NCBI RefSeq assembly: GCF_000016285.1
Contig: NC_011989.1
Location: 3,635,001 to 3,699,000 of the forward strand
Length of the DNA stretch: 64,000 bases
Reading direction: 5' to 3'
Source: Allorhizobium ampelinum S4
GTDB taxonomy: Bacteria > Pseudomonadota > Alphaproteobacteria > Rhizobiales > Rhizobiaceae
A program made the position numbers and the translations under genes. Position 1 is the stretch's first letter, and every line of letters starts with the position of its first letter. Shown in pieces: positions 17,769 to 27,321 of this stretch. Under the pieces are notes generated by a model. It was not told the DNA's origin and did no database searches. It was given only the letters and a program-made list of their open reading frames with translations.

Positions 17769-18923
17769 ATGCAGCAAGGATTTTTCACCAGGGAACGTCT
17801 GGCCGTTTCACTTCTGTTCCTGATGAACGGCTTCATTATCGGCTCATGGGCGCCCAAAGTGCCTGAATTTGCCCGCAATCTCGACCTGAGCGAAGCGCAG
17901 CTTGGTCTGATGATCCTCGTTCTGGGGCTCGGCTCGCTCGCCTGCATGCCGGTGGCTGGTGCCCAGATCGCCCGCTACGGCTCACGCCGGGTCACGCTCG
18001 CCTGCGCGCTGATATTTCTACCCACGCTGCTCCTGCTGACGGTTGCGCCCAATATTCCCTTGGCGGCCCTGGCGATTTTCCTGTTTGGCGGCTTCATGGG
18101 CGCCATGGATGTGGCGATGAATGCCAATGCGGTCGAGACAGAAAGACAGATGGGGCGCTCGATCATGTCGTCCTGCCATGCCTTCTGGAGCCTCGGCGGC
18201 CTGATTGGCGCCAGCATAGGCGGACCGCTGCTGGCCATGGCCGGATCGACGGTGCATAGCCTTGTCGCCACGGTCCTCGCCGCCCTGATGCTGTTTGCTG
18301 CCTGGCCGATCACCCTTCGCGACCAGCCCCATCCCGATGCCGAGCATCGCAGGGCGCGCCTGCCGATGACGCCGCTGCCCTGGCTTCTCGGCCTCGTCGC
18401 ACTGTTTTGCATGATCCCGGAAGGTGCGGTGCTCGACTGGGGTGCTTTTTATCTGCGCAATGAACTGGGCGGCTCCATTGCCACCTCAAGCTATGCCTAT
18501 GCCGGCTTCTCCTTGACCATGGCGATCATGCGCTTTGCCGGCGACATCGTCCGCGACCGGCTGGGGGCGGTGACAACCATGCGGATTTGCGCCCTGATCG
18601 CCATGATCGGCACGGCCATTTCCGGCTTTGCTGCCGATCCATGGACCGCCGTCATCGGCTTTGCCATCATGGGTATCGGCATTTCCAACCTGGTTCCCAT
18701 CGCCTTTTCCGCCGCTGGCAACCTGCCGGGCATGGCGCCGGGCGTCGGCCTGTCGGTGGTCAGCGCCATGGGCTATTCGGGTATTCTGGTGGCCCCATCG
18801 CTGATCGGTTTCGTCGCCGAGCATACGTCACTGGCGCTGGTGTTTCGCGTGCTCCCAGTGCTGATTCTGGTTGCCTTGCTGCTCTCCGGCCTTGCCCGGC
18901 ATGCCGACCGGCCCCAAGTTTGA
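17769..18923 (+). CDS. MFS transporter, YbjJ-like
   Basis: A 384-residue major facilitator with twelve predicted membrane segments, starting LAVSLLFLMNGFIIGSWAPKVPEFA. The loop AGAQIARYGSRRV between TM2 and TM3 is the MFS motif A position, and FMGAMDVAMNANAVE is typical of the YbjJ-like subgroup of putative exporters. Substrate unknown. ATG 17769 is chosen because GGAGGAG precedes it by about nine bases; the frame is open 78 bases further upstream without a site. It is divergent from rkpA, so co-regulation is possible, but nothing in the sequence shows it carries the Rkp product. Confidence 0.82.
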   Translation: MQQGFFTRERLAVSLLFLMNGFIIGSWAPKVPEFARNLDLSEAQLGLMILVLGLGSLACMPVAGAQIARYGSRRVTLACALIFLPTLLLLTVAPNIPLAALAIFLFGGFMGAMDVAMNANAVETERQMGRSIMSSCHAFWSLGGLIGASIGGPLLAMAGSTVHSLVATVLAALMLFAAWPITLRDQPHPDAEHRRARLPMTPLPWLLGLVALFCMIPEGAVLDWGAFYLRNELGGSIATSSYAYAGFSLTMAIMRFAGDIVRDRLGAVTTMRICALIAMIGTAISGFAADPWTAVIGFAIMGIGISNLVPIAFSAAGNLPGMAPGVGLSVVSAMGYSGILVAPSLIGFVAEHTSLALVFRVLPVLILVALLLSGLARHADRPQV

Positions 18924-19001
18924 TCGACACAAGCCGCTGTCACGATGTTGACAAGCGAACATGATTGATCCACCTGAAAGCGAATTATCCGCAAGATCGG
19001 G

Positions 19002-20261
19002 ATGACCACCATGGCGCCAGCCGAAGACTTTGACCCGAAACCACGCCGCGCATCCGTGGCCGTCGATGTCGGCGGCGTCATTGTCGGGGGCGGCGCGCCT
19101 GTCGTCGTCCAGTCGATGACCAATACCGATACCGCCGATATCGACGGCACGGTGGCGCAGGTCGCAGCCCTGCATAAAGCCGGATCGGAAATCGTCCGCA
19201 TCACCGTGGACCGCGACGAGAGTGCGGCTGCCGTGCCGAAAATCCGCGACCGTCTGGAGCGGCTCGGCCTTGATGTCCCTCTGATCGGCGACTTTCACTA
19301 TATCGGCCACAAGCTTCTGGCCGATCATCCAGCCTGTGCCGAGGCGCTGGCCAAATACCGGATCAATCCGGGCAATGTCGGCTTCAAGGACAAGAAGGAC
19401 AAGCAGTTTGCCGATATCATCGAGATGGCGATCCGCTATGACAAGCCAGTGCGGATCGGCGTCAACTGGGGCTCGCTCGACCAGGAACTGCTGACCCAGT
19501 TGATGGACGAGAACCAGGCCAAGGGCTTTCCGCTCTCGGCCCGGCAGGTAACACGTGAAGCGATCTGCCAATCGGCGCTTCTGTCTGCCGAACTGGCCGA
19601 AGAGATCGGCCTTTCGCGCAACCGCATCATCCTGTCGGCCAAGGTCAGCCAGGTGCAGGATCTGATCGCTGTCTACTCCATGCTGGCCTCGCGCTCCGAC
19701 CATGCGCTACATCTGGGCCTGACGGAAGCGGGCATGGGCTCGAAAGGCATCGTCGCCTCATCGGCGGCCATGGGCTATGTGCTGCAACAGGGCATCGGCG
19801 ACACCATTCGCGTTTCGCTGACGCCAGAGCCGAACGGCGACCGGACCCGCGAAGTGCAGGTGGCACAGGAACTGTTGCAGGTCATGGGCTTTCGCCAGTT
19901 CATCCCGGTCGTTGCGGCCTGTCCGGGCTGCGGGCGCACCACGTCTACGGTGTTCCAGGAACTGGCGCAGAAGATCCAGAGCGATATCCGCAAGAACATG
20001 CCGGTCTGGCGGGAAAAATATCCTGGTGTTGAAGGGCTGAATGTCGCGGTCATGGGCTGCATCGTCAATGGCCCGGGGGAAAGCAAGCATGCCGATATCG
20101 GCATTTCCCTGCCCGGCACCGGCGAAAACCCGGCGGCACCGGTGTTTATCGACGGTGAGAAGGCATTGACGTTGCGCGGTCCGAAAATCGCCGAGGATTT
20201 CGAGGCTCTGGTGATCGACTATATCGAAAAACGTTACGGTCAGCGGTCGGCAGCGGAGTAA
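19002..20261 (+). CDS. ispG: 4-hydroxy-3-methylbut-2-enyl diphosphate synthase IspG
   Basis: Catalyses the penultimate step of the MEP isoprenoid pathway, reductively opening MEcPP to HMBPP with a [4Fe-4S] cluster. It is 419 residues, the usual bacterial two-domain size. [11 protein letters not shown] near residues 34-44 begins the TIM barrel; [14 protein letters not shown] follows. The cluster ligands are in ACPGCGRTT (two Cys) and [10 protein letters not shown] (third Cys and the ligand Glu). The fourth-step neighbour ispH is not here, but a prenyl diphosphate synthase lies 1.6 kb downstream on the other strand. The ribosome site is weak (AAGATCGGG). Cytosolic; electrons probably from flavodoxin or ferredoxin. 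Confidence 0.97.
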   Translation: MTTMAPAEDFDPKPRRASVAVDVGGVIVGGGAPVVVQSMTNTDTADIDGTVAQVAALHKAGSEIVRITVDRDESAAAVPKIRDRLERLGLDVPLIGDFHYIGHKLLADHPACAEALAKYRINPGNVGFKDKKDKQFADIIEMAIRYDKPVRIGVNWGSLDQELLTQLMDENQAKGFPLSARQVTREAICQSALLSAELAEEIGLSRNRIILSAKVSQVQDLIAVYSMLASRSDHALHLGLTEAGMGSKGIVASSAAMGYVLQQGIGDTIRVSLTPEPNGDRTREVQVAQELLQVMGFRQFIPVVAACPGCGRTTSTVFQELAQKIQSDIRKNMPVWREKYPGVEGLNVAVMGCIVNGPGESKHADIGISLPGTGENPAAPVFIDGEKALTLRGPKIAEDFEALVIDYIEKRYGQRSAAE

Positions 20262-20367
20262 GAGAGCCGTTCTGTCAGCAAGCAGTTCTGTAGCAGGTGG
20301 GATGTTTTCTTCATATTGCCGCAATTGCTATGTTCAGGATGAAATGAACCTACGGAGCCCTATCCCG

Positions 20368-21033
20368 ATGCTGAAGAAATTCATCCTTCTTGCCCTGACT
20401 GCTACCTATCTGAGTGCCTGCACCACCACAGACCCCTATACGGGCGAACAGAAAATGTCGAACACCGCCGGTGGCGCGATGATTGGCGCGGGCCTGGGCG
20501 CGCTCGGCGGCCTGGCGGTCGGCGGCGGCGGCCACGGCAAGCGCAATGCCGCCCTGATCGGCGCTGGCATCGGTGCGCTGGCAGGCGGCGCCATTGGCAG
20601 TTACATGGACAATCAGGAAGCCGAACTGCGCGCCCAGCTTCAGGGCACCGGCGTGTCCGTCACCCGCCAAGGCGACCGGATCATCCTCAACATGCCGTCC
20701 AACATCACTTTCCCGACCGATCAGGATCAGGTGTTGCCGCCGTTCTATCCAACGCTGAATTCGGTCGCCATCGTGCTGAAAAAGTTCAACCGCACCCTGG
20801 TCGATGTCAACGGTCATACCGACTCGACCGGCGGCTTGCAGCACAATCAGGATCTGTCGCAGCGCCGCGCCGAATCGGTGCTGAACTATCTCGGCTCGCA
20901 GGGCGTCGATCCGCGCCGCATGTCGGCCATGGGCTTTGGCCCCAGCCAGCCGATTGCCACCAACGCCACGCCACAAGGCCGCGCTCAGAACCGTCGCGTC
21001 GAAGTGGCGATTTCGCCGCTCAAGGACAATTGA
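20368..21033 (+). CDS. OmpA-family lipoprotein with glycine-zipper domain
   Basis: A 221-residue envelope protein. The signal peptide MLKKFILLALTATYLSAC ends in a lipobox, so Cys18 should be lipidated. A glycine-zipper segment follows (about 30-80: GGAMIGAGLGALGGLAVGG, GAGIGALAGGAIGSY), then a C-terminal OmpA peptidoglycan-binding domain (about 110-220) with VNGHTDSTGG and LSQRRAESVLNYL plus AQNRRVEV. It should link outer membrane and cell wall, similar to YiaD/Pal-type proteins. Start 20368 gives a normal lipoprotein signal; ATG 20344 has a closer AGGA and would add eight residues. A strong terminator follows. Confidence 0.88.
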   Translation: MLKKFILLALTATYLSACTTTDPYTGEQKMSNTAGGAMIGAGLGALGGLAVGGGGHGKRNAALIGAGIGALAGGAIGSYMDNQEAELRAQLQGTGVSVTRQGDRIILNMPSNITFPTDQDQVLPPFYPTLNSVAIVLKKFNRTLVDVNGHTDSTGGLQHNQDLSQRRAESVLNYLGSQGVDPRRMSAMGFGPSQPIATNATPQGRAQNRRVEVAISPLKDN

Positions 21034-21067
21034 TCGCAGCCAAGGCCGCAGCCCAGTCGAAACAAAG

Positions 21068-21095
21068 AAAGCCGCCGAAAGGCGGCTTTCTTGTT
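21068..21095. terminator. Rho-independent terminator after the OmpA-like lipoprotein gene
   Basis: Stem AAAGCCGCC (21068-21076), loop GAAA, then GGCGGCTTT (21081-21089), followed by CTTGTT. It lies between convergent genes and could also serve the LysE gene on the other strand. Confidence 0.85.
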
Positions 21096-21123
21096 AAAGG
21101 CTGGCCTGTCACAAGCAGCCCTA

Positions 21124-21762
21124 TCACAAGCTGGTTGTTAGCATTTTCACGCCCGCCGCACCGAACAGAAGCGCCAGAACGCCATCCACATAGCGCCTGC
21201 TGGCCCGATAGACATGCACGGCCCGGGCGGTCGAAAACACCAGAGCATAGCCGCAGAAGACTGAAAACCCGGTCACCAGACATCCACCGACCACGAGCAC
21301 CACGGACCCCAGTGAGGCATCCACTGGCACGCCTAGAGAAATAATCGCCAGCCAACCGAAAATCGCTTTTGGATTGGTCAAGTGAATGAGATAGCCACGC
21401 AGAAAGATTGACCCATAACGGTCCCGCTTGACCGCCTCGACCTGCTCCCCGGCAGGCTGTTGTTTTCGCAAGGCAGACACTCCGGCCTTGATGGCGAGAT
21501 AGAAAAGATAAAGCCCGCCGGCGATTTTCAACAGGATGAGGGCCTGGCCGTAATGATGCAGCAACGCGGCAAGGCCAAAGGACGCAGCCATGGCCCAGGT
21601 AAAAGAACCTGCAAATATGCCAAGCGCAATTACCAGACCCGACCGGCGCCCTTGCGATATGGCCGTCGAGATAATCGCCATATTGGCCGGGCCGGGACTG
21701 ATCACCGCCACCAGATAGACGAGATAGGCGGAGAAAAACGGCGCAAAATGATCGGCAATCAT
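21124..21762 (-). CDS. LysE/RhtB family amino acid exporter
   Basis: A 212-residue inner-membrane protein of the LysE/RhtB superfamily, which exports amino acids or derivatives. The N-terminal signature LVAVISPGPANMAIISTAISQG is clear, and about six hydrophobic segments follow, with GYLIHLTNPKAIFGW, also a family hallmark, in the middle. The substrate cannot be assigned. Start ATG 21762 gives the usual family length; an in-frame ATG at 21819 adds 19 uncharacteristic residues. It sits after ispA on the same strand with 88 bases between, so a shared transcript is possible. Confidence 0.85.
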   Translation of the reverse strand: MIADHFAPFFSAYLVYLVAVISPGPANMAIISTAISQGRRSGLVIALGIFAGSFTWAMAASFGLAALLHHYGQALILLKIAGGLYLFYLAIKAGVSALRKQQPAGEQVEAVKRDRYGSIFLRGYLIHLTNPKAIFGWLAIISLGVPVDASLGSVVLVVGGCLVTGFSVFCGYALVFSTARAVHVYRASRRYVDGVLALLFGAAGVKMLTTSL

Positions 21763-21850
21763 GTCAGGCGCTTTCAGGAGAGAATAACGGTCCCTGAGCC
21801 CTAAAACATCAAACCGCAATCCGCACCTGAAAACCTGTCACAGTGGCAAT

Positions 21851-22747
21851 TCAATTCTTGCGATTGGCGACAAAACGGGCGGCAGCCATCAACACTGCGG
21901 CGCGTTCGCCATAGGGAGACAGCAACGCGACCGCCTGATCGACCAGCCGATCCAGCTCGGCTTCCGCCCAGGCCTGGCCCTTGAGGGCGACGAGTGTCCC
22001 CTTGCCGCGCCCGGCATCCTTGCCCGTCGCCTTGCCCATGGTCGCAGCATCAGCCGTCAAATCGAGGAGATCGTCGGCAAGCTGGAAAGCCCGACCGATC
22101 AACTCGCCGAACTGGCGAAGCCGCTCCCGGTCCTCGTTCGATGCCCCGGCAATCACTGGTCCAGCCTCGCAGGCGAAGCGCAACAGTGCGCCGGTTTTCA
22201 TCGCCTGCAATGTGACGATGCCGACCTCGTCCGGAGCGTGTTTCTCCGCGGCCAGATCCAGCGCCTGCCCGCCCGCCATGCCGCCAAGCCCGGCAGCCCG
22301 CGCCAACGCCAGAACCAGCGCGGTCTTGGCAGCGTCCGGCAATGTGGTTTGTGGTGAGGCAATGATCTCAAAGGCAAAAGTCAGCAGGCTGTCACCGGCC
22401 AGAATGGCCGTCGCCTCGTCAAAGGCGATATGCACAGTTGGCTGGCCACGACGCAGATCGTCGTCATCCATGGCGGGCAGATCATCATGCACGAGAGAGT
22501 AGCAATGCAGGCATTCCAGCGCCGCTCCAACCCGCAAGGCGGCATCGTCCTGGCCATGAAATAGCCGAGCGCTTTCCACCACCAGAAATGGCCGTAGCCG
22601 CTTGCCGCCGTTCAGCACGGCATGGCGCATTGCCGCCAGCAATTGACCCGGCCTGGCGATTTCATCCGATAGAGGCTCAGGTTGCAAAAGCTCGGTCAGC
22701 AGCGCCTGGATGCGCGTGGCTGTATCGCGGAGATGATCGTCAAACAT
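21851..22747 (-). CDS. ispA: Polyprenyl (farnesyl/geranylgeranyl) diphosphate synthase
   Basis: A 298-residue trans-isoprenyl diphosphate synthase that condenses IPP with allylic diphosphates. NGGKRLRPFLV binds IPP, the first aspartate-rich motif is DDLPAMDDDDLRRG, and the second is DDLLDLTAD. The size and two residues between the first Asp pair and the rest fit the bacterial short-chain FPP synthase group, hence ispA. The chain length (C15 or C20) is not certain from motifs alone. ATG 22747 has GAGG seven bases upstream; the frame is open further to 22801 without a site. Confidence 0.9.
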   Translation of the reverse strand: MFDDHLRDTATRIQALLTELLQPEPLSDEIARPGQLLAAMRHAVLNGGKRLRPFLVVESARLFHGQDDAALRVGAALECLHCYSLVHDDLPAMDDDDLRRGQPTVHIAFDEATAILAGDSLLTFAFEIIASPQTTLPDAAKTALVLALARAAGLGGMAGGQALDLAAEKHAPDEVGIVTLQAMKTGALLRFACEAGPVIAGASNEDRERLRQFGELIGRAFQLADDLLDLTADAATMGKATGKDAGRGKGTLVALKGQAWAEAELDRLVDQAVALLSPYGERAAVLMAAARFVANRKN

Positions 22748-22922
22748 CGCATGCCTCAGGTTTGCCGGCTGCTCTTTGCCATGCGCCCCCAGAAGGTGCA
22801 AGATACAATGAGTATTGAGGACTATCTGTGGGGTATCGGTCCGCCAAATGGCCTTGGTCTAGCGCTTAGCCTTATTCACGGCTAAGAAAACAAATGCGCA
22901 AATCAAGCAGGCGTCGGGGCAG

Positions 22923-23702
22923 GTGACAGGATTGACGACGGACAACGCACCTGATGCTATCGACCCTCTGGACGCGACTGTGCCCGGACAAGACGAGCAC
23001 CTCGACCAGGAGGGCGAAAAAGGAGACCGGCGGCTGGTGCTGCATCGAATAGCCAAGGCACTGCTTGCTGTTGCCCTTTTGCCTTTCGCACTGATGGCGC
23101 TCTATCTGCTGCCCTTCATTCACCCCCCTTCCACCTTGATGCTGGCCGATCTCGTTGTGTTTCGTGGCTATGACCGGCAATGGGTGCCGCTGGAGCGCAT
23201 ATCGCCGAACCTGATCCGCGCGGTGATGATGTCGGAGGACGGGCAATTCTGTAGCCATAGCGGCGTTGACTGGGTGCAGATGCGCTCGGTGATCGACGAT
23301 GCGCTGGACGGCGAGGAAACCCGTGGCGCCAGCACCATCACCATGCAGACGGTGAAGAACCTGTTTTTGTGGAACAGCCGGTCCTTTATCCGCAAGGGCA
23401 TGGAAATCCCCCTGGCACTGACCGCCGACAAGGTCTGGTCGAAACGCCGAACGATGGAGATTTACCTCAATATCGCCGAATGGGGTCCTGGAATTTACGG
23501 CGCTGAGGCCGCAGCACTCCACCATTTCAAAATCCCCGCCGCCCGGCTTTCAGCCCGTCAGGCCGCCCTGCTCGCCGTTTCGCTGCCAAATCCCATCGAC
23601 CGGAATGCCGGTAAACCGGGCCCCGGTCTACGACGGCTCGCTGCCATGGTGGAGCGCCGCGCCCGGGGTGCCGATCCATATATCAGCTGCATTGATAAGT
23701 GA
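22923..23702 (+). CDS. mtgA: Monofunctional peptidoglycan glycosyltransferase MtgA
   Basis: Polymerises lipid II into glycan strands. It is 259 residues with a polar N-terminus of about 40 residues, one membrane span ([20 protein letters not shown]), then the periplasmic GT51 domain. GT51 motifs: [14 protein letters not shown] (catalytic Glu), [14 protein letters not shown], and [20 protein letters not shown]. No transpeptidase domain follows, which separates it from class A PBPs. The annotated start is GTG at 22923 with G-rich sequence just before it; a TTG at 22932 is an alternative. Divergent from ispA with a 175-base gap. Confidence 0.93.
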   Translation: MTGLTTDNAPDAIDPLDATVPGQDEHLDQEGEKGDRRLVLHRIAKALLAVALLPFALMALYLLPFIHPPSTLMLADLVVFRGYDRQWVPLERISPNLIRAVMMSEDGQFCSHSGVDWVQMRSVIDDALDGEETRGASTITMQTVKNLFLWNSRSFIRKGMEIPLALTADKVWSKRRTMEIYLNIAEWGPGIYGAEAAALHHFKIPAARLSARQAALLAVSLPNPIDRNAGKPGPGLRRLAAMVERRARGADPYISCIDK

Positions 23703-23775
23703 TGTCAAAACTTGGCATTGGCTTTGAGCTGTATGCTCCGGTTAGAATTGCCGGACATTTCAGGAGATAAAACCG

Positions 23776-24435
23776 ATGACGGACCTAACCCTTTATATTG
23801 CCAATAAGAATTATTCCTCCTGGTCGTTCCGGCCCTGGATCGCTCTGACCGCAGCCGGGATCGACTTCAAAGAGGTGCTGATCCGCTTCGACTTTCCAGC
23901 CGGCAATCCGGGCATCAAGGCGATATCCCCGACCGGCCAGGTGCCAGTCCTTGTGCATGGGGATGTGAAGGTCTGGGAATCGCTGGCCATTATCGAATAT
24001 GCTGCGGAGCTTTTCCCCAATGCCGGTATCTGGCCATCGGCGCAGTCGGACCGGGCTGTTGCTCGAGCAATTTCGCTCGAAATGCTGGCTGGCTTCCGGG
24101 CCTTGCGCAATGCCTGCCCGATGAATTTCCGTCGCCCGCCACAGGCGCTTGCCTTCAGCCCTGAGACACAGGCAGCCGTGATGGCGGATGTCTCCCGCAT
24201 CGAAACCATCTGGCGCGAGCAATTGGCCCGTTCCGGCGGTCCTTTCCTGTTTGGTGCCTTCAGCGCTGCGGATGCCATGTATGCACCTGTGGTCAACCGT
24301 TTTTCAGCCTATCAACTGACCTCTGATCCGGTTAGTCTTGCCTATATGGATCGCATGCAGGCCCATCCCGCCTGGATCAAGTGGCGCGATGCTGCCCTGG
24401 CCGAACCCTGGATCGTGCCGGAGGACGAAGCCTGA
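23776..24435 (+). CDS. Glutathione S-transferase family protein
   Basis: A 219-residue soluble GST. The N-terminal thioredoxin fold starts LTLYIANKNYSSWSFRPWI, with Ser residues placed to contact glutathione thiol, and SPTGQVPVLVHGDVKVWESLAI gives the conserved cis-Pro and the ES pair that binds glutathione. The C-terminal helical domain contains FLFGAFSAADAMYAPVVNRF, the usual GST N-capping box region. AGGAG lies nine bases before the ATG. Physiological substrate unknown. The gene is followed after 198 bases by rpmF. Confidence 0.9.
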   Translation: MTDLTLYIANKNYSSWSFRPWIALTAAGIDFKEVLIRFDFPAGNPGIKAISPTGQVPVLVHGDVKVWESLAIIEYAAELFPNAGIWPSAQSDRAVARAISLEMLAGFRALRNACPMNFRRPPQALAFSPETQAAVMADVSRIETIWREQLARSGGPFLFGAFSAADAMYAPVVNRFSAYQLTSDPVSLAYMDRMQAHPAWIKWRDAALAEPWIVPEDEA

Positions 24436-24633
24436 ACCGATTGCTCGATGCCTGCAAAGGCCGGGCAGAGGCGACGTTTTGCGACCGCACGATGTCAAAA
24501 AAATCCCGCCGGGGACTGGTCAAACCCCTGGGCGGCATGTATAAGGCCGCCAAATTCGAAGATCGGATGAGTGATTGTGCGGCTCCAAAAGGGCCGTTTC
24601 ATCGGTTTTCGACCGTCACGTGGAGTAATTGAA

Positions 24634-24819
24634 ATGGCTGTACCAAAAAGAAAAACAAGCCCGTCCAAGCGCGGTATGCGCCGTTCTGCCGACGGTCTGA
24701 AGGCTCCGACCTATGTCGAAGACAAGAATTCCGGCGAACTGCGCCGTCCGCACCATATCGACCTGAAGACCGGCATGTATCGCGGCCGTCAGGTTCTGAC
24801 GCCGAAGGAAAGCGCATAA
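24634..24819 (+). CDS. rpmF: 50S ribosomal protein L32
   Basis: A 61-residue basic ribosomal protein beginning [18 protein letters not shown], the universal L32 N-terminus; the middle [15 protein letters not shown] is typical of alphaproteobacterial L32. It lacks the four zinc Cys found in some L32 paralogues, as is usual for proteobacteria. GGAG sits eight bases before the ATG. A strong terminator follows 24 bases after the stop. It stands alone here rather than with plsX/fabH as in E. coli. Confidence 0.97.
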   Translation: MAVPKRKTSPSKRGMRRSADGLKAPTYVEDKNSGELRRPHHIDLKTGMYRGRQVLTPKESA

Positions 24820-24843
24820 GCGCTTTTTCTATCTGACTATATA

Positions 24844-24870
24844 AAAAAGGCCGGTTTTTCCGGCCTTTTT
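24844..24870 (+). terminator. Rho-independent terminator after rpmF
   Basis: Perfect stem AAAAAGGCCGG (24844-24854) with CCGGCCTTTTT (24860-24870), followed by CTTT. Confidence 0.92.
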
Positions 24871-24934
24871 CTTTGCCATTTTTTGATTAAACCGCCTGCT
24901 TGCAGCGTCTTTTACAGATATTACAAACCGCGCG

Positions 24935-24956
24935 GTGCAGGAAAACACCCCTGCAC
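24935..24956 (-). terminator. Possible phaR terminator hairpin
   Basis: GTGCAGG (24935-24941) pairs with CCTGCAC (24950-24956), located 23 bases past the phaR stop. There is no clean T tract on the minus strand, so termination is only likely. Confidence 0.4.
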
Positions 24957-24978
24957 AACGCCGTTGCGGCACCAGTTG

Positions 24979-25554
24979 TCAGAGCTTATCGAGCTTGGTT
25001 TGCAGATTGCGCAACTGCTCCTTCAGATCGTCGATATCCTTGGTTTCCGGCCGCTTCGTCTCGCGTGCTGGCGTCGGCGTCATGAAGGGCGAAAACATCT
25101 GCATGGCCTGATGGAACATCTCGGTATTGCGCTTGACCTGCTCCTCCATCAGCTGGATCGGCGCCTGTAAATTCTTGGCAAGCGGTGTCTCACCAAAAGC
25201 GCGGGTCATCTGGTCGCGCATCTGGGATTGCTGCTCGGTAAAGGCTTTCATCGAATGTTCGAGAAAGCTTGGCACCACCATCTGCATCTGATCGCCATAA
25301 TAGCTGATCAACTGGCGCAGGAAGGAAATCGGCAGCAACGTATTGGTGGTCTTGGCTTCCTGCTCGAAAATAATCTGGGTCAGGACAGAATGGGTAATAT
25401 CCTCGCCGGATTTTGCATCCTGCACGGTGAACTCCTCGCCCTTTTTTACCATCTTGGCCAGATCTTCCAGCGTTACATAGGTACTGGTCCCCGTGTTGTA
25501 GAGGCGGCGATTGGCATATTTCTTAATGATGATTTCGCCATCGGTCTTGGCCAT
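24979..25554 (-). CDS. phaR: Polyhydroxyalkanoate synthesis regulator PhaR
   Basis: A 191-residue regulator that senses PHB and represses phasin and PHB genes. The N-terminal PHB/PHA accumulation regulator DNA-binding domain is unmistakable: IIIKKYANRRLYNTGTSTYV and YVTLEDLAKMVKKGEEF. Two PHB_acc domains follow (SVLTQIIFEQE, LPISFLRQLI, YGDQMQMVVPSFLEHSM), and the C-terminal part is a predicted coiled coil (LKEQLRNLQTKLDKL). AGGAG sits before the ATG. It is divergent from phaA, the usual rhizobial arrangement, so PhaR likely acts in the 25555-25793 gap and on its own gene. Confidence 0.95.
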   Translation of the reverse strand: MAKTDGEIIIKKYANRRLYNTGTSTYVTLEDLAKMVKKGEEFTVQDAKSGEDITHSVLTQIIFEQEAKTTNTLLPISFLRQLISYYGDQMQMVVPSFLEHSMKAFTEQQSQMRDQMTRAFGETPLAKNLQAPIQLMEEQVKRNTEMFHQAMQMFSPFMTPTPARETKRPETKDIDDLKEQLRNLQTKLDKL

Positions 25555-25793
25555 TGTGTCTCCTAACCCGGCTTATGTCGTTATTATTGCTCTTCCCTGA
25601 GAGGGAAGTGTAATCGCAAATCGACGGGCGTGACAATCTCTTTGTGCGTCGCGGGATTGCGCTATCGAAAGCAGCGATAGCCATCCGCTGAAATGCAACC
25701 AAAGACTGAAATTTCCCAATGCTTTGAGTTTGACTTCTCAGGGAAGCTTTGACAGTCTCAGCCGCAGCAAAGAACACTATCGAGGAGATACCC
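25555..25793. promoter_or_regulatory. phaR-phaA divergent control region
   Basis: 239 bases with the promoters of phaR and phaA and, by family knowledge, a probable PhaR target. I could not identify a clear operator by eye. GAGGAG at 25782-25787 is the phaA ribosome site. Confidence 0.45.
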
Positions 25794-26975
25794 ATGTCTA
25801 CGCCTTCCATCGTCATTGCCAGCGCGGCTCGAACGGCAGTTGGCTCTTTCAACGGGGCATTTGCCAACGTTGCCGCGCATGATCTGGGTGCGACCGCGAT
25901 CAAGGCCGTGCTGGAACGCGCCGGCATTGAGGCCGCCGAAGTCGACGAAGTGATCCTCGGCCAAATCCTGACCGCCGGCCAGGGCCAGAACCCCGCCCGC
26001 CAGGCCGCCATGAAGGCTGGCATTCCGCAGGAAAAAACTGCCTGGGGCCTAAACCAGCTCTGCGGCTCCGGCCTGCGCGCCGTGGCACTCGGCATGCAGC
26101 AGATCGCCACCGGCGACGCCTCCATCATCATTGCTGGCGGCCAGGAATCCATGTCGCTTGCTCCCCACTGCGCCCATTTGCGCGCCGGCACCAAGATGGG
26201 CGACATGAAAATGATCGACACCATGATCAAGGACGGCCTGACCGATGCCTTCTACGGCTATCACATGGGTGTCACCGCCGAAAATGTTGCCCGCCAGTGG
26301 CAGTTGACCCGCGATGAGCAGGACGCCTTTGCGGTTGCCTCGCAAAACAAGGCTGAAGCCGCCCAGGCCGCAGGTCGGTTCAAGGACGAAATCGTCCCGG
26401 TCACTGTGCCAGGCCGCAAGGGCGATGTGATCGTCGATGCCGATGAATATATCCGCGCAGGTGCGACCCTGGACAGCATGACCAAGCTGCGTCCCGCTTT
26501 CGACAAGGAAGGCACCGTCACCGCCGGGAATGCATCTGGCATTAATGACGGAGCCGCCGCCGCCCTGCTGATGACCGAAGCTGAAGCCGTCCGTCGCGGC
26601 ATCCAGCCATTGGCGCGCATCGCCTCCTGGGCCACAGCTGGCGTCGATCCGAAGATCATGGGCACAGGTCCGATCCCCGCATCCCGCAAGGCGCTTGAAA
26701 AGGCTGGCTGGAGCGTGAACGATCTCGATCTCGTCGAGGCCAACGAAGCCTTTGCCGCCCAGGCCTGCGCCGTCAACAAGGATCTTGGCTGGGATACGTC
26801 AATCGTCAATGTCAATGGCGGCGCCATTGCCATCGGCCACCCGGTCGGGGCGTCTGGTGCCCGTATTCTCAACACCCTGCTGTTTGAAATGAAACGGCGC
26901 GGCGCAAAGAAGGGTCTGGCGACCCTGTGCATCGGTGGTGGCATGGGCGTTGCCATGTGCATCGAAGGTCTCTGA
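25794..26975 (+). CDS. phaA: Acetyl-CoA C-acetyltransferase PhaA (beta-ketothiolase)
   Basis: Condenses two acetyl-CoA to acetoacetyl-CoA, first step of PHB synthesis. It is 393 residues, the usual size. Catalytic nucleophile Cys90 is in [30 protein letters not shown] has the active-site His; [13 protein letters not shown] near the C-terminus has the second Cys. Start ATG 25794 follows GAGGAG; an upstream ATG at 25749 would add a non-family leader. phaB is 346 bases downstream behind a strong hairpin, so they are not tightly coupled. phaC is not in the window, so polymer synthesis relies on a distant gene. Confidence 0.96.
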   Translation: MSTPSIVIASAARTAVGSFNGAFANVAAHDLGATAIKAVLERAGIEAAEVDEVILGQILTAGQGQNPARQAAMKAGIPQEKTAWGLNQLCGSGLRAVALGMQQIATGDASIIIAGGQESMSLAPHCAHLRAGTKMGDMKMIDTMIKDGLTDAFYGYHMGVTAENVARQWQLTRDEQDAFAVASQNKAEAAQAAGRFKDEIVPVTVPGRKGDVIVDADEYIRAGATLDSMTKLRPAFDKEGTVTAGNASGINDGAAAALLMTEAEAVRRGIQPLARIASWATAGVDPKIMGTGPIPASRKALEKAGWSVNDLDLVEANEAFAAQACAVNKDLGWDTSIVNVNGGAIAIGHPVGASGARILNTLLFEMKRRGAKKGLATLCIGGGMGVAMCIEGL

Positions 26976-27321
26976 GCCTATCGAGCCAGAAGCCCGATGG
27001 GGAACCATCGGGCTTCTGATATCGTAAACGGTGAGGGTATCGCCTGATCGCCACCCTTTTCTTTTACCGGATGGAATCAACGGAACTGGTTTCAGCGGCG
27101 GACCGCATGCGCACCGCCAAGACAATAAACGAGCCGGGAACCGATCCGGCCATATTTTACCTGCATCATTCCAGTTCAATGTTTCCGGCGTCAAACCGTA
27201 GTGACTGGCGTTCTCTGTGTATTTCGCAGAAACACCCATTGAATTGGGGGATGTCACTCCTTGCCCCCTAGGGTAACGGAGAGACGTAACACAAGAAAAC
27301 ACTTATTGAGAGGAGACTGGA
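26976..27321. other. Intergenic phaA-phaB with terminator-like hairpin
   Basis: 346 bases. It holds a perfect hairpin at 26988-27017 and presumably a phaB promoter in the second half. AGGAG precedes the phaB ATG. No gene seen; the short frame at 27071-27271 has no coding signs. Confidence 0.5.
26988..27017 (+). terminator. Hairpin after phaA
   Basis: 13-base perfect stem AGAAGCCCGATGG / CCATCGGGCTTCT around a GGAA loop, 12 bases after the stop. There is no T tract, so it may stabilise a transcript end or attenuate readthrough rather than terminate fully. Confidence 0.6.
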
